DNA of 64,000 bases from NCBI RefSeq assembly GCF_000422985.1, contig NZ_AUHC01000008.1:62001-126000 (forward strand). Reading direction: 5' to 3'. The notes under the pieces were generated by a model, which was given only the letters and a program-made list of their open reading frames with translations, searched no databases and was not told the origin of the DNA. Source of the DNA: Erythrobacter cryptus DSM 12079 (lineage in GTDB: Bacteria; Pseudomonadota; Alphaproteobacteria; Sphingomonadales; Sphingomonadaceae). Of this stretch, positions 56,650 through 64,000 are shown piece after piece; positions within the stretch are counted from its first letter, which is position 1, and each line of letters begins with the position of its first letter. The position numbers and the translations under genes are program-made.

Positions 56650-58623
56650 TCAGGGCAGCACGATGTCAAAGCCCTGGGGCATGGGATCGAGCGCGTCGAT
56701 GAGATGCTGGAGCGCGGCGGCATCGCCCTCGACCACAAGCCCGGCCCCCGCCAGCGCGTTCACTGGCTGCTTGAGGAACAGCAGCGCCAGCAGCAGCGCG
56801 CGCGGGCCACGGATGGTGACATCGGGGGATGGCGGCAGGCTGCCCACCCGCCCGATCAGCACCCGGTCATTGGCCTCGATGAGCGCTTCCTCCTCGCGGT
56901 CGGTGAGCACGATGGCGACCGACAGGCGCCGCCCGGTGCCGAAGCGTTCGGGGGCAAAGCGGGTGGCGGCAGCATCGAGCAATTCGCCCGTGCCCAGTGC
57001 GGCGATGAGATCGCTGCTCTGCGCAGCCGCGCCGCCGGCGCGCCCTCGGCGCAGATCCCCCGCGGCGGCGAGGAACTGGTTGCGCCAGATCGCGCTTTCG
57101 GCGTGATAGCCCTGCTGGGCATAGCTTTCGGCGAGCAGCGCGCGCGCTGCGGCATCATCGGGCGCGGCAAATACAAGGTTCTGCAACAGCTCGCTGGCCC
57201 AGCGATAGTCGCCCTCGGCCATCGCCGCGCGGGCGAGCGCGCGGGTGCGCTCTGCCCCGCCGAGCGCGTCGATGAGCCGCCGGGCGCGCGCCACCGGCGG
57301 GTGGGCATGGAGATTGGCGGGCACGCTGTCATACCAGCCGAGATAGAACTGGTAGATCGCCTTGGCGTTGTGACTGATGGTGCCATAATAGCCGCGCGTT
57401 GCCCATTCTCCGGCCAGGCCCGCGGGCAGGGCGGCGGCGAGCGCTTCGGCGATCTCGGCCATGGTCTCGCCGCGGTTCATGCGCCGCACCGTCTGATCGT
57501 GCAGCCAGCGGTAATTGTCGCGCTGGGCGGCAAGCCAGGCCATACCCGCCGCGCGCCCGAAGATCGGCCAGCAATGGCTCGAGATCACCACCTCGCTCTG
57601 CGGGGCATAGCGGGTGGCGGCCTCATCGAGGAAATGCGCCCAGGCGCGCGCATCGCGCACCTTGGCCCCGCGCGGGGTGAGGATGTTGTGCAGCGTGCAG
57701 GTGGCGATTTCGGCGGCGAGGAAGGTCTTCTCGGGCAGGATCATGACATTCAGTTCCGCCGGGGCCTCGCTGCCCGAGACGATCTGGAAGCCAAGCTCCA
57801 CCCCGTCCACCACCCGCCTCTCGCCGGTGGCGGCGATGGTGTCGGTGGGCGCGATCAGCGAGAGGGTGCCGCCCGCCACCGCCATGCCGATGCCGCTGCC
57901 CATCTGCCCTTGGGGCCCGGGCGCAATCCCGGCGCCGAACTGATAGGCGGCGCGGCGCGTCATGGCGGCGCCGGCCATGACATTTTCCGAAACCGCTTCT
58001 TCCAGAAAGCCCTTGGGCGCGATCACCGCCACCCGGCCCGCGGCGACCTCGACCGGATCGATCACCCCGCGCACCCCGCCGAAGTGGTCGGCATGGGAAT
58101 GGGTGTAGATCACCGCGCTCACCGGGCGCGGGCCGAGCGTCGCATTGACGAGATCGAGCGCGGCGCGTGCGGTCTCGATGCTGGTGAGCGGGTCGATCAC
58201 GATCCAGCCGGTGTGGCCGCGGATGATCGTCATATTGGCAAGATCAAAGCCGCGCACCTGCCAGAGATTGTCGGTGACGCGGAACAGGCCGTGGTGCTTG
58301 AGGTGGCGCATGTGCCGCCACAGGCTGGGGTGGACGCTGTCGGGCGCCGGCCCCTCGACAAAGGCATAGGCGGCAAGGTTCCACACTGGCTGGCCATTGG
58401 CGGCGCGGATCAGCGGATCGGCGCGGGTGGCAAGAAAGCCCCGCCGCACGAATTCATCGTCGCGCCCGTCCTCGCTTGGCAGCGCCGCGGCGGCGGCCTC
58501 CTGCGCGGCGCGGGTGGCGGGGCTTGCCGGGCTTTCAGGAGCGGTATCCTCGCCTGCAGCCTGGGCGATGCTCGCAAGCGATGCGCACAGGGCCGCCGCG
58601 GCGAGGCAGATGCGGATGGTCAT
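56650..58623 (-). CDS. Alkylsulfatase-like MBL-fold hydrolase
   Basis: Secreted metallo-beta-lactamase-fold enzyme of 657 aa, SdsA1-type linear primary alkylsulfatase family. A signal peptide (about 1-22) is present. The binuclear zinc motif is His175-x-His177-x-Asp179-His180 (THSHADHFGG). The middle helical dimerisation domain (about 370-520) contains YQFYLGWYDSVPANLH, and the C-terminal SCP2-like domain spans about 535-655. It could hydrolyse alkyl sulfates such as detergents. ATG 58623. It diverges from the gene at 58808 across an AT-rich control region. Confidence 0.9.
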   Translation of the reverse strand: MTIRICLAAAALCASLASIAQAAGEDTAPESPASPATRAAQEAAAAALPSEDGRDDEFVRRGFLATRADPLIRAANGQPVWNLAAYAFVEGPAPDSVHPSLWRHMRHLKHHGLFRVTDNLWQVRGFDLANMTIIRGHTGWIVIDPLTSIETARAALDLVNATLGPRPVSAVIYTHSHADHFGGVRGVIDPVEVAAGRVAVIAPKGFLEEAVSENVMAGAAMTRRAAYQFGAGIAPGPQGQMGSGIGMAVAGGTLSLIAPTDTIAATGERRVVDGVELGFQIVSGSEAPAELNVMILPEKTFLAAEIATCTLHNILTPRGAKVRDARAWAHFLDEAATRYAPQSEVVISSHCWPIFGRAAGMAWLAAQRDNYRWLHDQTVRRMNRGETMAEIAEALAAALPAGLAGEWATRGYYGTISHNAKAIYQFYLGWYDSVPANLHAHPPVARARRLIDALGGAERTRALARAAMAEGDYRWASELLQNLVFAAPDDAAARALLAESYAQQGYHAESAIWRNQFLAAAGDLRRGRAGGAAAQSSDLIAALGTGELLDAAATRFAPERFGTGRRLSVAIVLTDREEEALIEANDRVLIGRVGSLPPSPDVTIRGPRALLLALLFLKQPVNALAGAGLVVEGDAAALQHLIDALDPMPQGFDIVLP

Positions 58624-58696
58624 GGCTCTTTCCCCTCTCAAGGCGCGGTGATGCCCGCCCGGGGCGCGGCTGGCAAGGCGGGGCCGGCGGGGGATT

Positions 58697-58712
58697 TTCA
58701 GATATTCAGATA
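58697..58712. promoter_or_regulatory. TTCAGATA direct repeat in divergent control region
   Basis: Two tandem TTCAGATA copies (58697-58704 and 58705-58712) form TTCAGATATTCA. This matches the motif TGCAGATATGCA at 63084-63095 at 10 of 12 positions. It lies in the strikingly AT-rich stretch 58693-58755 between the alkylsulfatase and the 385-aa gene, and is a candidate ArsR-type operator. Confidence 0.42.
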
Positions 58713-58807
58713 ATAGAACATTTCGGAAGAAAGATTGAATTTTTCCTATTTTGCCCCCGCGGCTAGAGCACCGCGGCTTGTTCGCAACAGGATGAAGGAG
58801 CCGCAGG

Positions 58808-59965
58808 ATGGACAGGGGCAGCCAGCTGATCGATCGCTCGGCCACGAACCGCAGCGCGCCCTCGAGCCGCAGCGACCTGCGCCCCGCGCGACCGCAGCTC
58901 GCGCTGGTGAGTCCGCAGCTCAGACTCGGCCTGCCGCAGGAGGCTGCGCCTGTCGATTGGTATGAGGGCCTTGCGCGGCTGGTCGCCTGGCTTGGCATCA
59001 CGGTCGAATTTGTTCCGTCCGCACCCGAGGGGCGGCTGGCGCGCATGGCCGAGTGGGTGCGTCCTGGCGCCGCAATTGTGGAGTTTGCGCCCTGGCTCGG
59101 CTGGGCGCCGAGCGCCTTCCAGCACGGTGGCCTGCCGATCCTGCCGCAGGCACACTGGGTGGCAAGCTATCTGCACGAACAGGGTCGCGGGGTCATGGCG
59201 GCTCCGGGCGCCGTTGATCTGGCACTGCTCTCGCCCCATCCTGCCGGTTGCAGTGCCGATGAGGCTGGCATGCCGCCGCTGCCACGCCCGGCGGTGCTGC
59301 GGGCGATGATCGAGTCGCTGCGCGCCGAGGGCCGTCAGAAACTGGCGATCATTGTTCACGCACGCCAGCGCAACGCGATGACGCTTCAGCTGCACGCGCA
59401 GCGATCAGGCCTTGCCGGCGCAGGGCTGGCGATCAGCGTGCTTGCCATTGAGGAAGCGCTCGCGTCGCTCAGCGACGGCGGAACCTGCTGGGACGCGCTC
59501 ATCGCCGTGCCTGATCTGCGCAGCATCGTCTTTACCCTGCTTGCCCGCGCGCACGGGATTGCCGGGCCCTGGCCAATGCTCTGGCATGGCGGGCCGCGCG
59601 GTTGCGGCCTGCTGCGCATCACCACCGAGGGCTCGGGCGAGGGCAGGCTGCACCCCGCGCTCGATGCGCCAGCCTTGATCCAGGCGCTCGCCCTCGCGCT
59701 CGATCGCAGCGGCGCCCCCGGCGCCGCGCGGCGCCTGCACGAGGCCTGGGCCCGGGCCCGCGCCCATGGCCTTGCCACGCCGACGCGGGCGGTCGAGGCG
59801 CCCTATGTCAACACTATAGAGGATGCCCGCCTTGTCGCCATGCTGACCGAGACCTTGCCGACCAGCCAGCGTTCGGTGCAGCCCTGGCGCGCGCTCGCTG
59901 CCGAGCCTTCGGCACCCGTCGGGAGCCGTTCGGTCGATCTGCGCCTTGTTCAATCACAGCCCTGA
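58808..59965 (+). CDS. Unknown protein, degenerate isopropylmalate-dehydrogenase-like
   Basis: 385 aa with no signal peptide. ATG 58808 has AAGGAG 8 bases upstream. The C-terminal half follows the course of isopropylmalate/isocitrate dehydrogenases: KLAIIVHARQRNAMT, then CWDALIAVPDLRSIVFTLLA, and an alanine-rich helix with LHPALDAPALIQALALAL. The catalytic Asp cluster and the N-terminal PGDGIG motif are missing, so it would be catalytically inactive. This is a by-eye resemblance, not proof. It is followed 30 bases later by an ArsR regulator, suggesting a sensor or accessory role. Confidence 0.4.
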   Translation: MDRGSQLIDRSATNRSAPSSRSDLRPARPQLALVSPQLRLGLPQEAAPVDWYEGLARLVAWLGITVEFVPSAPEGRLARMAEWVRPGAAIVEFAPWLGWAPSAFQHGGLPILPQAHWVASYLHEQGRGVMAAPGAVDLALLSPHPAGCSADEAGMPPLPRPAVLRAMIESLRAEGRQKLAIIVHARQRNAMTLQLHAQRSGLAGAGLAISVLAIEEALASLSDGGTCWDALIAVPDLRSIVFTLLARAHGIAGPWPMLWHGGPRGCGLLRITTEGSGEGRLHPALDAPALIQALALALDRSGAPGAARRLHEAWARARAHGLATPTRAVEAPYVNTIEDARLVAMLTETLPTSQRSVQPWRALAAEPSAPVGSRSVDLRLVQSQP

Positions 59966-59995
59966 CCCTCAACCCTGCCAGCCAAGGATTGCCCC

Positions 59996-60361
59996 ATGCC
60001 CAGCCGCAAGATTGTCGCCACTGAACTCGCGCATGTGCTTCGCCAGATCTCACACCCCGATCGCATCCGCCTGCTGCTCAAGCTCCAGGGGGGCGATCAG
60101 ACCGTGAACGAACTCGCCGACCAGCTCGAGATCACTCCCACCCGGGTGTCGCAGCATCTGGGCGTGCTGCGCGCGATCGCGCTGGTCGAGACCGAGGCAC
60201 TCGGGCAGCGGCGCGTTTATCGCCTGGCCCAGCCCGAACTGGCGCTGTGGCTGATCGAGGGGATCGATTTCGTCGCCCATCGCCTCAGCCGCGCCAGCGC
60301 CAGCGACATCGAGCAGGCCAAGCGGCTGTGGCGCGAGGAGGCGGCCGCAACCGTCACCTGA
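59996..60361 (+). CDS. ArsR-type winged-helix regulator 1
   Basis: 121 aa. The ArsR HTH is at about 15-80 (HPDRIRLLLKLQGG, then TVNELADQLEITPTRVSQHLGVLR). There is no CxC metal motif, so it is not a classical metal sensor. It is paralogous to the regulator at 62689-63057: both begin MPSR and share the C-terminal LALWLIEGIDFV/LATWILDALPFV pattern. The two regulators flank the anhydrase-transporter genes and may recognise the same motif. Confidence 0.87.
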   Translation: MPSRKIVATELAHVLRQISHPDRIRLLLKLQGGDQTVNELADQLEITPTRVSQHLGVLRAIALVETEALGQRRVYRLAQPELALWLIEGIDFVAHRLSRASASDIEQAKRLWREEAAATVT

Positions 60362-60397
60362 CGGCTGCAAACGCGGTCCGTGTGCGGTTGGGGGCGC

Positions 60398-61966
60398 TTA
60401 TGCCGCGGATCTGTGCGTGAGGCTGGGGATGGCAACCTTGCTGGGATCCCCGGCACGGCGTCCATAGCGTTCGACCAGCTCGCTCCATTCGACGATCAGT
60501 GTGCCGCCGGTCGACTGGTGCAGCTTCTCCCAGGAGGAGAGCATTTCAAGGCAGGCATGGTCGATATAGTCGAGCTTCTCGACATGGATGTGCACTTCCG
60601 AGCCGAAGGGCGCATTTTCGAGCACCTGGGAGAGCTGCGGGATCGAGAAGAAGGTTGCTGAACCGGTCAGCCACAGATCGATGCGGTTGGTCGCTTCCTC
60701 GCGCGTGGTCCTGATCTCGAGGTGCGAGAAGGTATAGACCAGCTTGAGCGTCGCCAGCACGAAACCGAGGATCACCCCGGTCAGCAGATCGATGGCAACC
60801 ACGCCGATGAGCGTGACAAAATAGATCGCCAGTTCCTGCCGTCCGAACTCGGCGATCTTGCGGATCTGCGCGATGTTGATGAGCTTGTAGCCGGTGTAAA
60901 CAAGGATCGCTGCCAGCACCGACGTCGGGATGGCGTTGAGCACGAAGGGGAAGGCAACCACCGCAAGCAGCAGCCAGGCGCCGTGCAGGATCGCCGAGAG
61001 ACGCGTGGTTGCCCCAGCCTCGACATTGGCGGCCGAGCGCACGATCACCCCGGTGAGCGGGAGGGCGCCGAGCGCGCCGCAGAGGAGGTTGCCGATGCCT
61101 TGTGCGCGCAGTTCCTTGTCGTAATCGGTGCGCGCGCCGATGTGCATCTTGTCCACGGCGGTGGCGCACAGCAGGGTCTCTGCACTGGCGACGAAGGCGA
61201 ACACCAGGCCCAGCGTGAGGATCGCCGGATCGGCGATGCCGGCCAGGGCCTCGGGCGTGGGAATGTTCAGCCCGCTCGCCAGGGTTTCCGGCAGCGCGAC
61301 CTGCGCGATCGGCAGGGCAAAGGCGAGCGCGAAAAGCGTCCCCGCGATCACCCCGATCAGTGGCCCGGGGATGAGCGCCATCCGCTTGGGCCGGAAGCGG
61401 TTCCACAGCACGATGCTGGCGATCGTCACCAGACCCGCCATGGCGGCAAGGTGATGCACCGAACCGTCCATCGGGAAGACCTTGATCACCGCCTCCGGGA
61501 TCGCCGCGAGGTTGCGCAGGCCGCTGGCGCGCGGGGCATCATCGAGCATGACATGGATTTGCGAGGCGAGGATCAGCACCCCGATGCCGGCCAGCATCCC
61601 GTGGATCACCGAGGGCGAAATCGCCCGGAACCATTGGCCGAGGCGCAGCACCCCGGCGAGCACCTGGAGTGCCCCGGCGAGCAGCCCCACCACGCCAAGC
61701 ATGACGAGGCCATGTTCCTGCACCAGCTGATAGACCAGCACCGCCATGCCCGCCGCCGGGCCGCTTACCTGCAGCGGCGATCCGGCGAGTGAACCGACCA
61801 CCAGCCCGCCGATGATTCCCGTCACCAGGCCGAGCGCAGGCGGGGCGCCGGAGGCAATGGCAATGCCCATGCACAGCGGCAGGGCAACCAGAAACACCAC
61901 GATCGAGGCCAGCACATCGCGCCCCAGCGCGGCGGGCGTCGGGGTGGCAGAGGCTTGCTGGGTCAT
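60398..61966 (-). CDS. SulP family anion transporter with STAS domain
   Basis: 522 aa, about 12-14 membrane helices (about 15-400), then a C-terminal STAS domain (about 415-510, with VEKLDYIDHACLEMLS). The N-terminal SVIVFLVALPLCMGIA-like helix and SGPAAGMAVLVYQLV are typical SulP. It lies 45 bases after a beta-carbonic anhydrase, a pairing known for bicarbonate transporters (BicA-like), so HCO3- is a likely substrate; sulfate remains possible. Confidence 0.9.
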   Translation of the reverse strand: MTQQASATPTPAALGRDVLASIVVFLVALPLCMGIAIASGAPPALGLVTGIIGGLVVGSLAGSPLQVSGPAAGMAVLVYQLVQEHGLVMLGVVGLLAGALQVLAGVLRLGQWFRAISPSVIHGMLAGIGVLILASQIHVMLDDAPRASGLRNLAAIPEAVIKVFPMDGSVHHLAAMAGLVTIASIVLWNRFRPKRMALIPGPLIGVIAGTLFALAFALPIAQVALPETLASGLNIPTPEALAGIADPAILTLGLVFAFVASAETLLCATAVDKMHIGARTDYDKELRAQGIGNLLCGALGALPLTGVIVRSAANVEAGATTRLSAILHGAWLLLAVVAFPFVLNAIPTSVLAAILVYTGYKLINIAQIRKIAEFGRQELAIYFVTLIGVVAIDLLTGVILGFVLATLKLVYTFSHLEIRTTREEATNRIDLWLTGSATFFSIPQLSQVLENAPFGSEVHIHVEKLDYIDHACLEMLSSWEKLHQSTGGTLIVEWSELVERYGRRAGDPSKVAIPSLTHRSAA

Positions 61967-62011
61967 GATCGCGGCTCCGGGGGTGAAAGGGCAGGCCCAG
62001 GGGGCAGAAAA

Positions 62012-62677
62012 TCAGCAGGCGTGGCGGTGCAGCACAGTGGCAGCGAGATCGGATGCATAGCGCTCCTCAACCGGCAGCCAGCGACCGGCGGTCTCGTCAT
62101 AGGCAGAGACCGCGCCGGTCTTGATGTCATAGACCCAGCCGTGAAGCTGAAGCGCCTTCTGCGCCAGCGCCACCGCCACGGTAGGGTGGGTCTTGAGGTG
62201 CTGGAGCTGCAGGATCACGTTCTGCTCGAGCAGCATGCGCATCTTGGCCTCGGGATCGAGCCCGGCGCCGAGCGCCTCGACGATGTCGACCGCGCCCTGG
62301 GCATAGCCGAGCCATTCGCGCACATGCGGCAGGTTGGTGAGCGCGGCGCGGTTCATCGCCCCCTTCATCGCCCCGCATTCGGTGTGGCCGCAGATGACGA
62401 TATGCGGGATTTGCAGCGCGCCGATGGCAAATTCGATCGAGGCCGTCATCCCCCCGGTCTGGTTGGTGTGCGGGGGCACGATGTTGCCGGCATTGCGGCA
62501 GATGAACAGCTCGCCGGGATCGGTTTGCGTGAGCATCGCGGTCTCGATCCGGCTGTCGGAGCAGGTGATGAACAGCGCCTCGGGGCTCTGGCCGATTGCG
62601 AGGCGCTCGAACAGCTCAGCCTTCTCGGGGAAGACCTCACGCTGGAACTTGACCACGCCTTGGGCAAAATTGGGCAT
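62012..62677 (-). CDS. Beta-class carbonic anhydrase
   Basis: Zinc enzyme interconverting CO2 and bicarbonate, 221 aa. Zinc ligands are Cys39 (CSDSR, with Asp41-Arg43 dyad), His98 and Cys101 (CGHTECGAM). There is no signal peptide, so it is cytoplasmic. ATG 62677 lies 11 bases after the ArsR gene stop. It probably supplies or consumes bicarbonate moved by the SulP protein encoded directly downstream. Confidence 0.95.
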   Translation of the reverse strand: MPNFAQGVVKFQREVFPEKAELFERLAIGQSPEALFITCSDSRIETAMLTQTDPGELFICRNAGNIVPPHTNQTGGMTASIEFAIGALQIPHIVICGHTECGAMKGAMNRAALTNLPHVREWLGYAQGAVDIVEALGAGLDPEAKMRMLLEQNVILQLQHLKTHPTVAVALAQKALQLHGWVYDIKTGAVSAYDETAGRWLPVEERYASDLAATVLHRHAC

Positions 62678-62688
62678 CGCAGATCCTT

Positions 62689-63057
62689 TCACTCGACATT
62701 GTGGTGGGGAGGCTGGGCGCTCCACAGGGCGCGGACGCGCTCGATATGTTCGGCTTCGCCCAGGCGGTTGCGGATATCGACGAAGGGAAGGGCGTCGAGG
62801 ATCCAGGTGGCAAGCTGGGGATGGGTGAGGTGGTAGAAATGGCTGCGCCCGTTGCGTCGCTCCGCGACCAGCCGGTGTGCCCGCAGCAGCGCCAGATGCT
62901 GCGAGATCCGGGTGGATGGCAGTGCCAGCGCAGCGGCAAGCTCGCTGACGGTCTTCTCTCCTTGGCCCAGTTCCTCGATCAGGCGCAGGCGATCGGCATG
63001 GGCGAGCAGCCGCATCAAATCGGCAAGGTCGCGCGAGACGATCACCCGGCTGGGCAT
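62689..63057 (-). CDS. ArsR-type winged-helix regulator 2
   Basis: 122 aa. ArsR HTH at about 15-80 (HADRLRLIEELGQG, then TVSELAAALALPSTRISQHLALLR). It contains no cysteines, so it does not sense metals by thiolates. ATG 63057 has GGGAGGG 3 bases upstream. It heads an operon with the carbonic anhydrase and SulP genes and probably autoregulates through the TGCAGATATGCA site 27 bases upstream of its start. Paralogue of the regulator at 59996. Confidence 0.88.
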   Translation of the reverse strand: MPSRVIVSRDLADLMRLLAHADRLRLIEELGQGEKTVSELAAALALPSTRISQHLALLRAHRLVAERRNGRSHFYHLTHPQLATWILDALPFVDIRNRLGEAEHIERVRALWSAQPPHHNVE

Positions 63058-63083
63058 GAACCCTCCCCATAGATGCATAATTT

Positions 63084-63095
63084 TGCAGATATGCA
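63084..63095. promoter_or_regulatory. Candidate ArsR operator upstream of arsR2-anhydrase-SulP
   Basis: TGCAGATATGCA is a near-palindrome (TGCA-x-AT-x-TGCA) 27-38 bases before the regulator start, in an AT-rich stretch (63069-63117). A second ATGCAT occurs at 63073-63078. It matches the 58697-58708 element at 10 of 12 positions, and ATTTT precedes both. Confidence 0.45.
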
Positions 63096-63234
63096 TTCAT
63101 GAGGCTATGTGATAATGATGGGGCGGTCAACCCGCGATGGGCGAGGCGAGCCCCGGCCCGGTTCTCCGGCCCGTGGCGGGAGGTTCCGCAGCTGCCCATT
63201 GCGCCCGCGCCCGCGCCCGGCCAAAGCAGCGGGC

Positions 63235-63825
63235 ATGGCGTTTCGCCCCGATCTCGTCCTGTTCGTGCGCTATCCCGTGCCCGGGCAATGCAAGACCCGG
63301 CTGATCCCGGCGCTGGGGGCCGAGGGCGCCGCCGCGCTCCACAGGCGCCTGGCCGAGCGCAGCGCCGCGGTGCTGCGCGCCGCCGGCGGGCCGGTGGTGA
63401 TCGCCTATACCGGGGCGGACGAGGCCGCCTTTCGCGCCTGGCTGGGCCCGGATCACGCCTATGTCGCTCAGGCCGAGGGCGATCTTTCGGCCCGCCTCAT
63501 TCCCTTTGCCGCACGCGCCCCGGTGATCTTTTTCGGCGCCGATACCCCCGATCTGGCGCCCGCCCATGTCACCGCGGCGGTGGCGGCGCTCGCCACGCAC
63601 CCGGTGGCGGTCGGCCCGGCCGAGGATGGCGGCTATTATTGCCTTGCCTTGCGCGAACCCCGGACAGACCTGCTCACCGATATGCCCTGGAGCACCAGCG
63701 CGGTGCTGGGCGAAACCCTGCGCCGGCTCGCGGCGACCGGCACTCCCGTTGCGCTGCTCGAGACCCTCGCCGATTGCGACCGGCCCGAGGACCTTGCCCG
63801 CTGGCCGGGCCTCGCACCATGCTGA
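63235..63825 (+). CDS. TIGR04282-type glycosyltransferase (DUF2064)
   Basis: 196 aa GT-A-fold protein. Motifs VLFVRYPVPGQCKTRLIPALG (about 7-27), FFGADTPDL (about 101-109) and GPAEDGGYYCLAL match the TIGR04282 family, once called rSAM/selenodomain-associated transferase 1 and linked to arsenosugar synthesis in some bacteria. ATG 63235 begins the conserved domain. Its stop overlaps the next gene by 7 bases, its usual partner. Confidence 0.87.
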   Translation: MAFRPDLVLFVRYPVPGQCKTRLIPALGAEGAAALHRRLAERSAAVLRAAGGPVVIAYTGADEAAFRAWLGPDHAYVAQAEGDLSARLIPFAARAPVIFFGADTPDLAPAHVTAAVAALATHPVAVGPAEDGGYYCLALREPRTDLLTDMPWSTSAVLGETLRRLAATGTPVALLETLADCDRPEDLARWPGLAPC

Positions 63826-64000
63826 GCCTCACCATCCTCATCCCCACCTACAACGAGGAAGCGGCGCTCCCCGCCACGCTCGCGGCGCTCGACGCGCTCG
63901 ATCCGGCGCCCGATGAGGTGCTTGTGGTCGATGGCGGCAGCAGCGATGCCACCTGCGCCATCGCCCGCGCGGCGGGCGTCATCTGCATAGTCGCGCCGCG
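63819..64000 (+). CDS. Family 2 glycosyltransferase, TIGR04283-like (3' end cut)
   Basis: Only about 60 residues are visible. They begin MLSLTILIPTYNEEAALPAT and contain VLVVDGGSSDAT, the nucleotide-sugar-binding start of GT2 enzymes. Position right after a TIGR04282 gene suggests the paired TIGR04283 transferase. The window ends before the catalytic region, so completeness cannot be judged. Confidence 0.8.
   Translation, partial: MLSLTILIPTYNEEAALPATLAALDALDPAPDEVLVVDGGSSDATCAIARAAGVICIVAP

Noticed and set aside
58697-58712. Tandem TTCAGATA repeat as a CRISPR remnant
   Set aside because: Only two 8-bp copies without spacers; a transcription-factor site is more plausible.

Overview
The window is a contiguous stretch of high-GC alphaproteobacterial chromosome. 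Gene order and content point to Sphingomonadales, in the Erythrobacteraceae/Sphingomonadaceae range. The supporting signs are the runs rpmF-plsX-fabH-ihfA-merR, mutY-dciA-dsbA-dsbA-smc, miaB-phoH-(interruption)-ybeY-corC and nfu-nitroreductase-tsaB-rimI-mucR-fur-plsC, plus a large TonB receptor next to a tryptophan halogenase. About 59 protein genes cover nearly all of it. No gap between genes exceeds about 240 bases. I see no rRNA, tRNA, CRISPR array, insertion sequence or prophage. All family names come from motifs read by eye, not from database searches.

Layout. 1-5400: an unrecognised membrane protein, an MBL hydrolase, a MAPEG protein, then lipid and nucleoid genes (rpmF, plsX, fabH, ihfA, merR). 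5404-12146: smc, two thioredoxin-fold (DsbA-like) genes and a DciA-like gene on the minus strand, diverging from mutY. 12143-18492: a small membrane protein behind a palindromic promoter, a serine hydrolase, nudC, a FrnE-like oxidoreductase, DUF1489, and a Rieske oxygenase/NTF2/SDR operon. 18530-26177: mgtE, a cyclophilin, miaB, phoH, ybeY and corC, with an erythromycin-esterase-like gene inserted in reverse between phoH and ybeY. 26270-36209: LysR, plsC, fur, mucR, rimI, tsaB, nitroreductase and nfu, then an M16 peptidase and a class II DAHP synthase. 36368-43034: ergothioneine genes egtB and egtD, an FAD oxidoreductase, and a divergent trio (class V-like PLP enzyme; ATP-grasp ligase plus nucleotidyltransferase) whose joint job I cannot name.

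43007-53842 is the clearest accessory system: a beta-glucan (probably laminarin-type) utilisation locus. It has a TonB receptor, a secreted GH16 endoglucanase, a LacI regulator, an MFS transporter and a GH3 lipoprotein beta-glucosidase, with a flavin-dependent tryptophan halogenase transcribed divergently. Two near-identical LacI-type palindromes (44623-44636 and 51387-51400) mark it as one regulon, and the first supplies the -35 box of both divergent promoters. 53839-58623 holds a DUF1501/DUF1800 pair and an alkylsulfatase-like MBL enzyme. 58808-63057 holds a degenerate isopropylmalate-dehydrogenase-like protein, two paralogous ArsR regulators, a carbonic anhydrase and a SulP anion transporter, with a shared 12-bp motif at its two outer promoters. 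The window ends in a TIGR04282/TIGR04283-type transferase pair, the second cut by the window edge.

A recurring pattern is a -10-like box ending 6-7 nt before a start codon with a -35-like box 16-17 nt further up (mutY, the 73-aa membrane protein, mgtE, nfu; weaker for ybeY and the M16 peptidase). This suggests that several transcripts here are leaderless.
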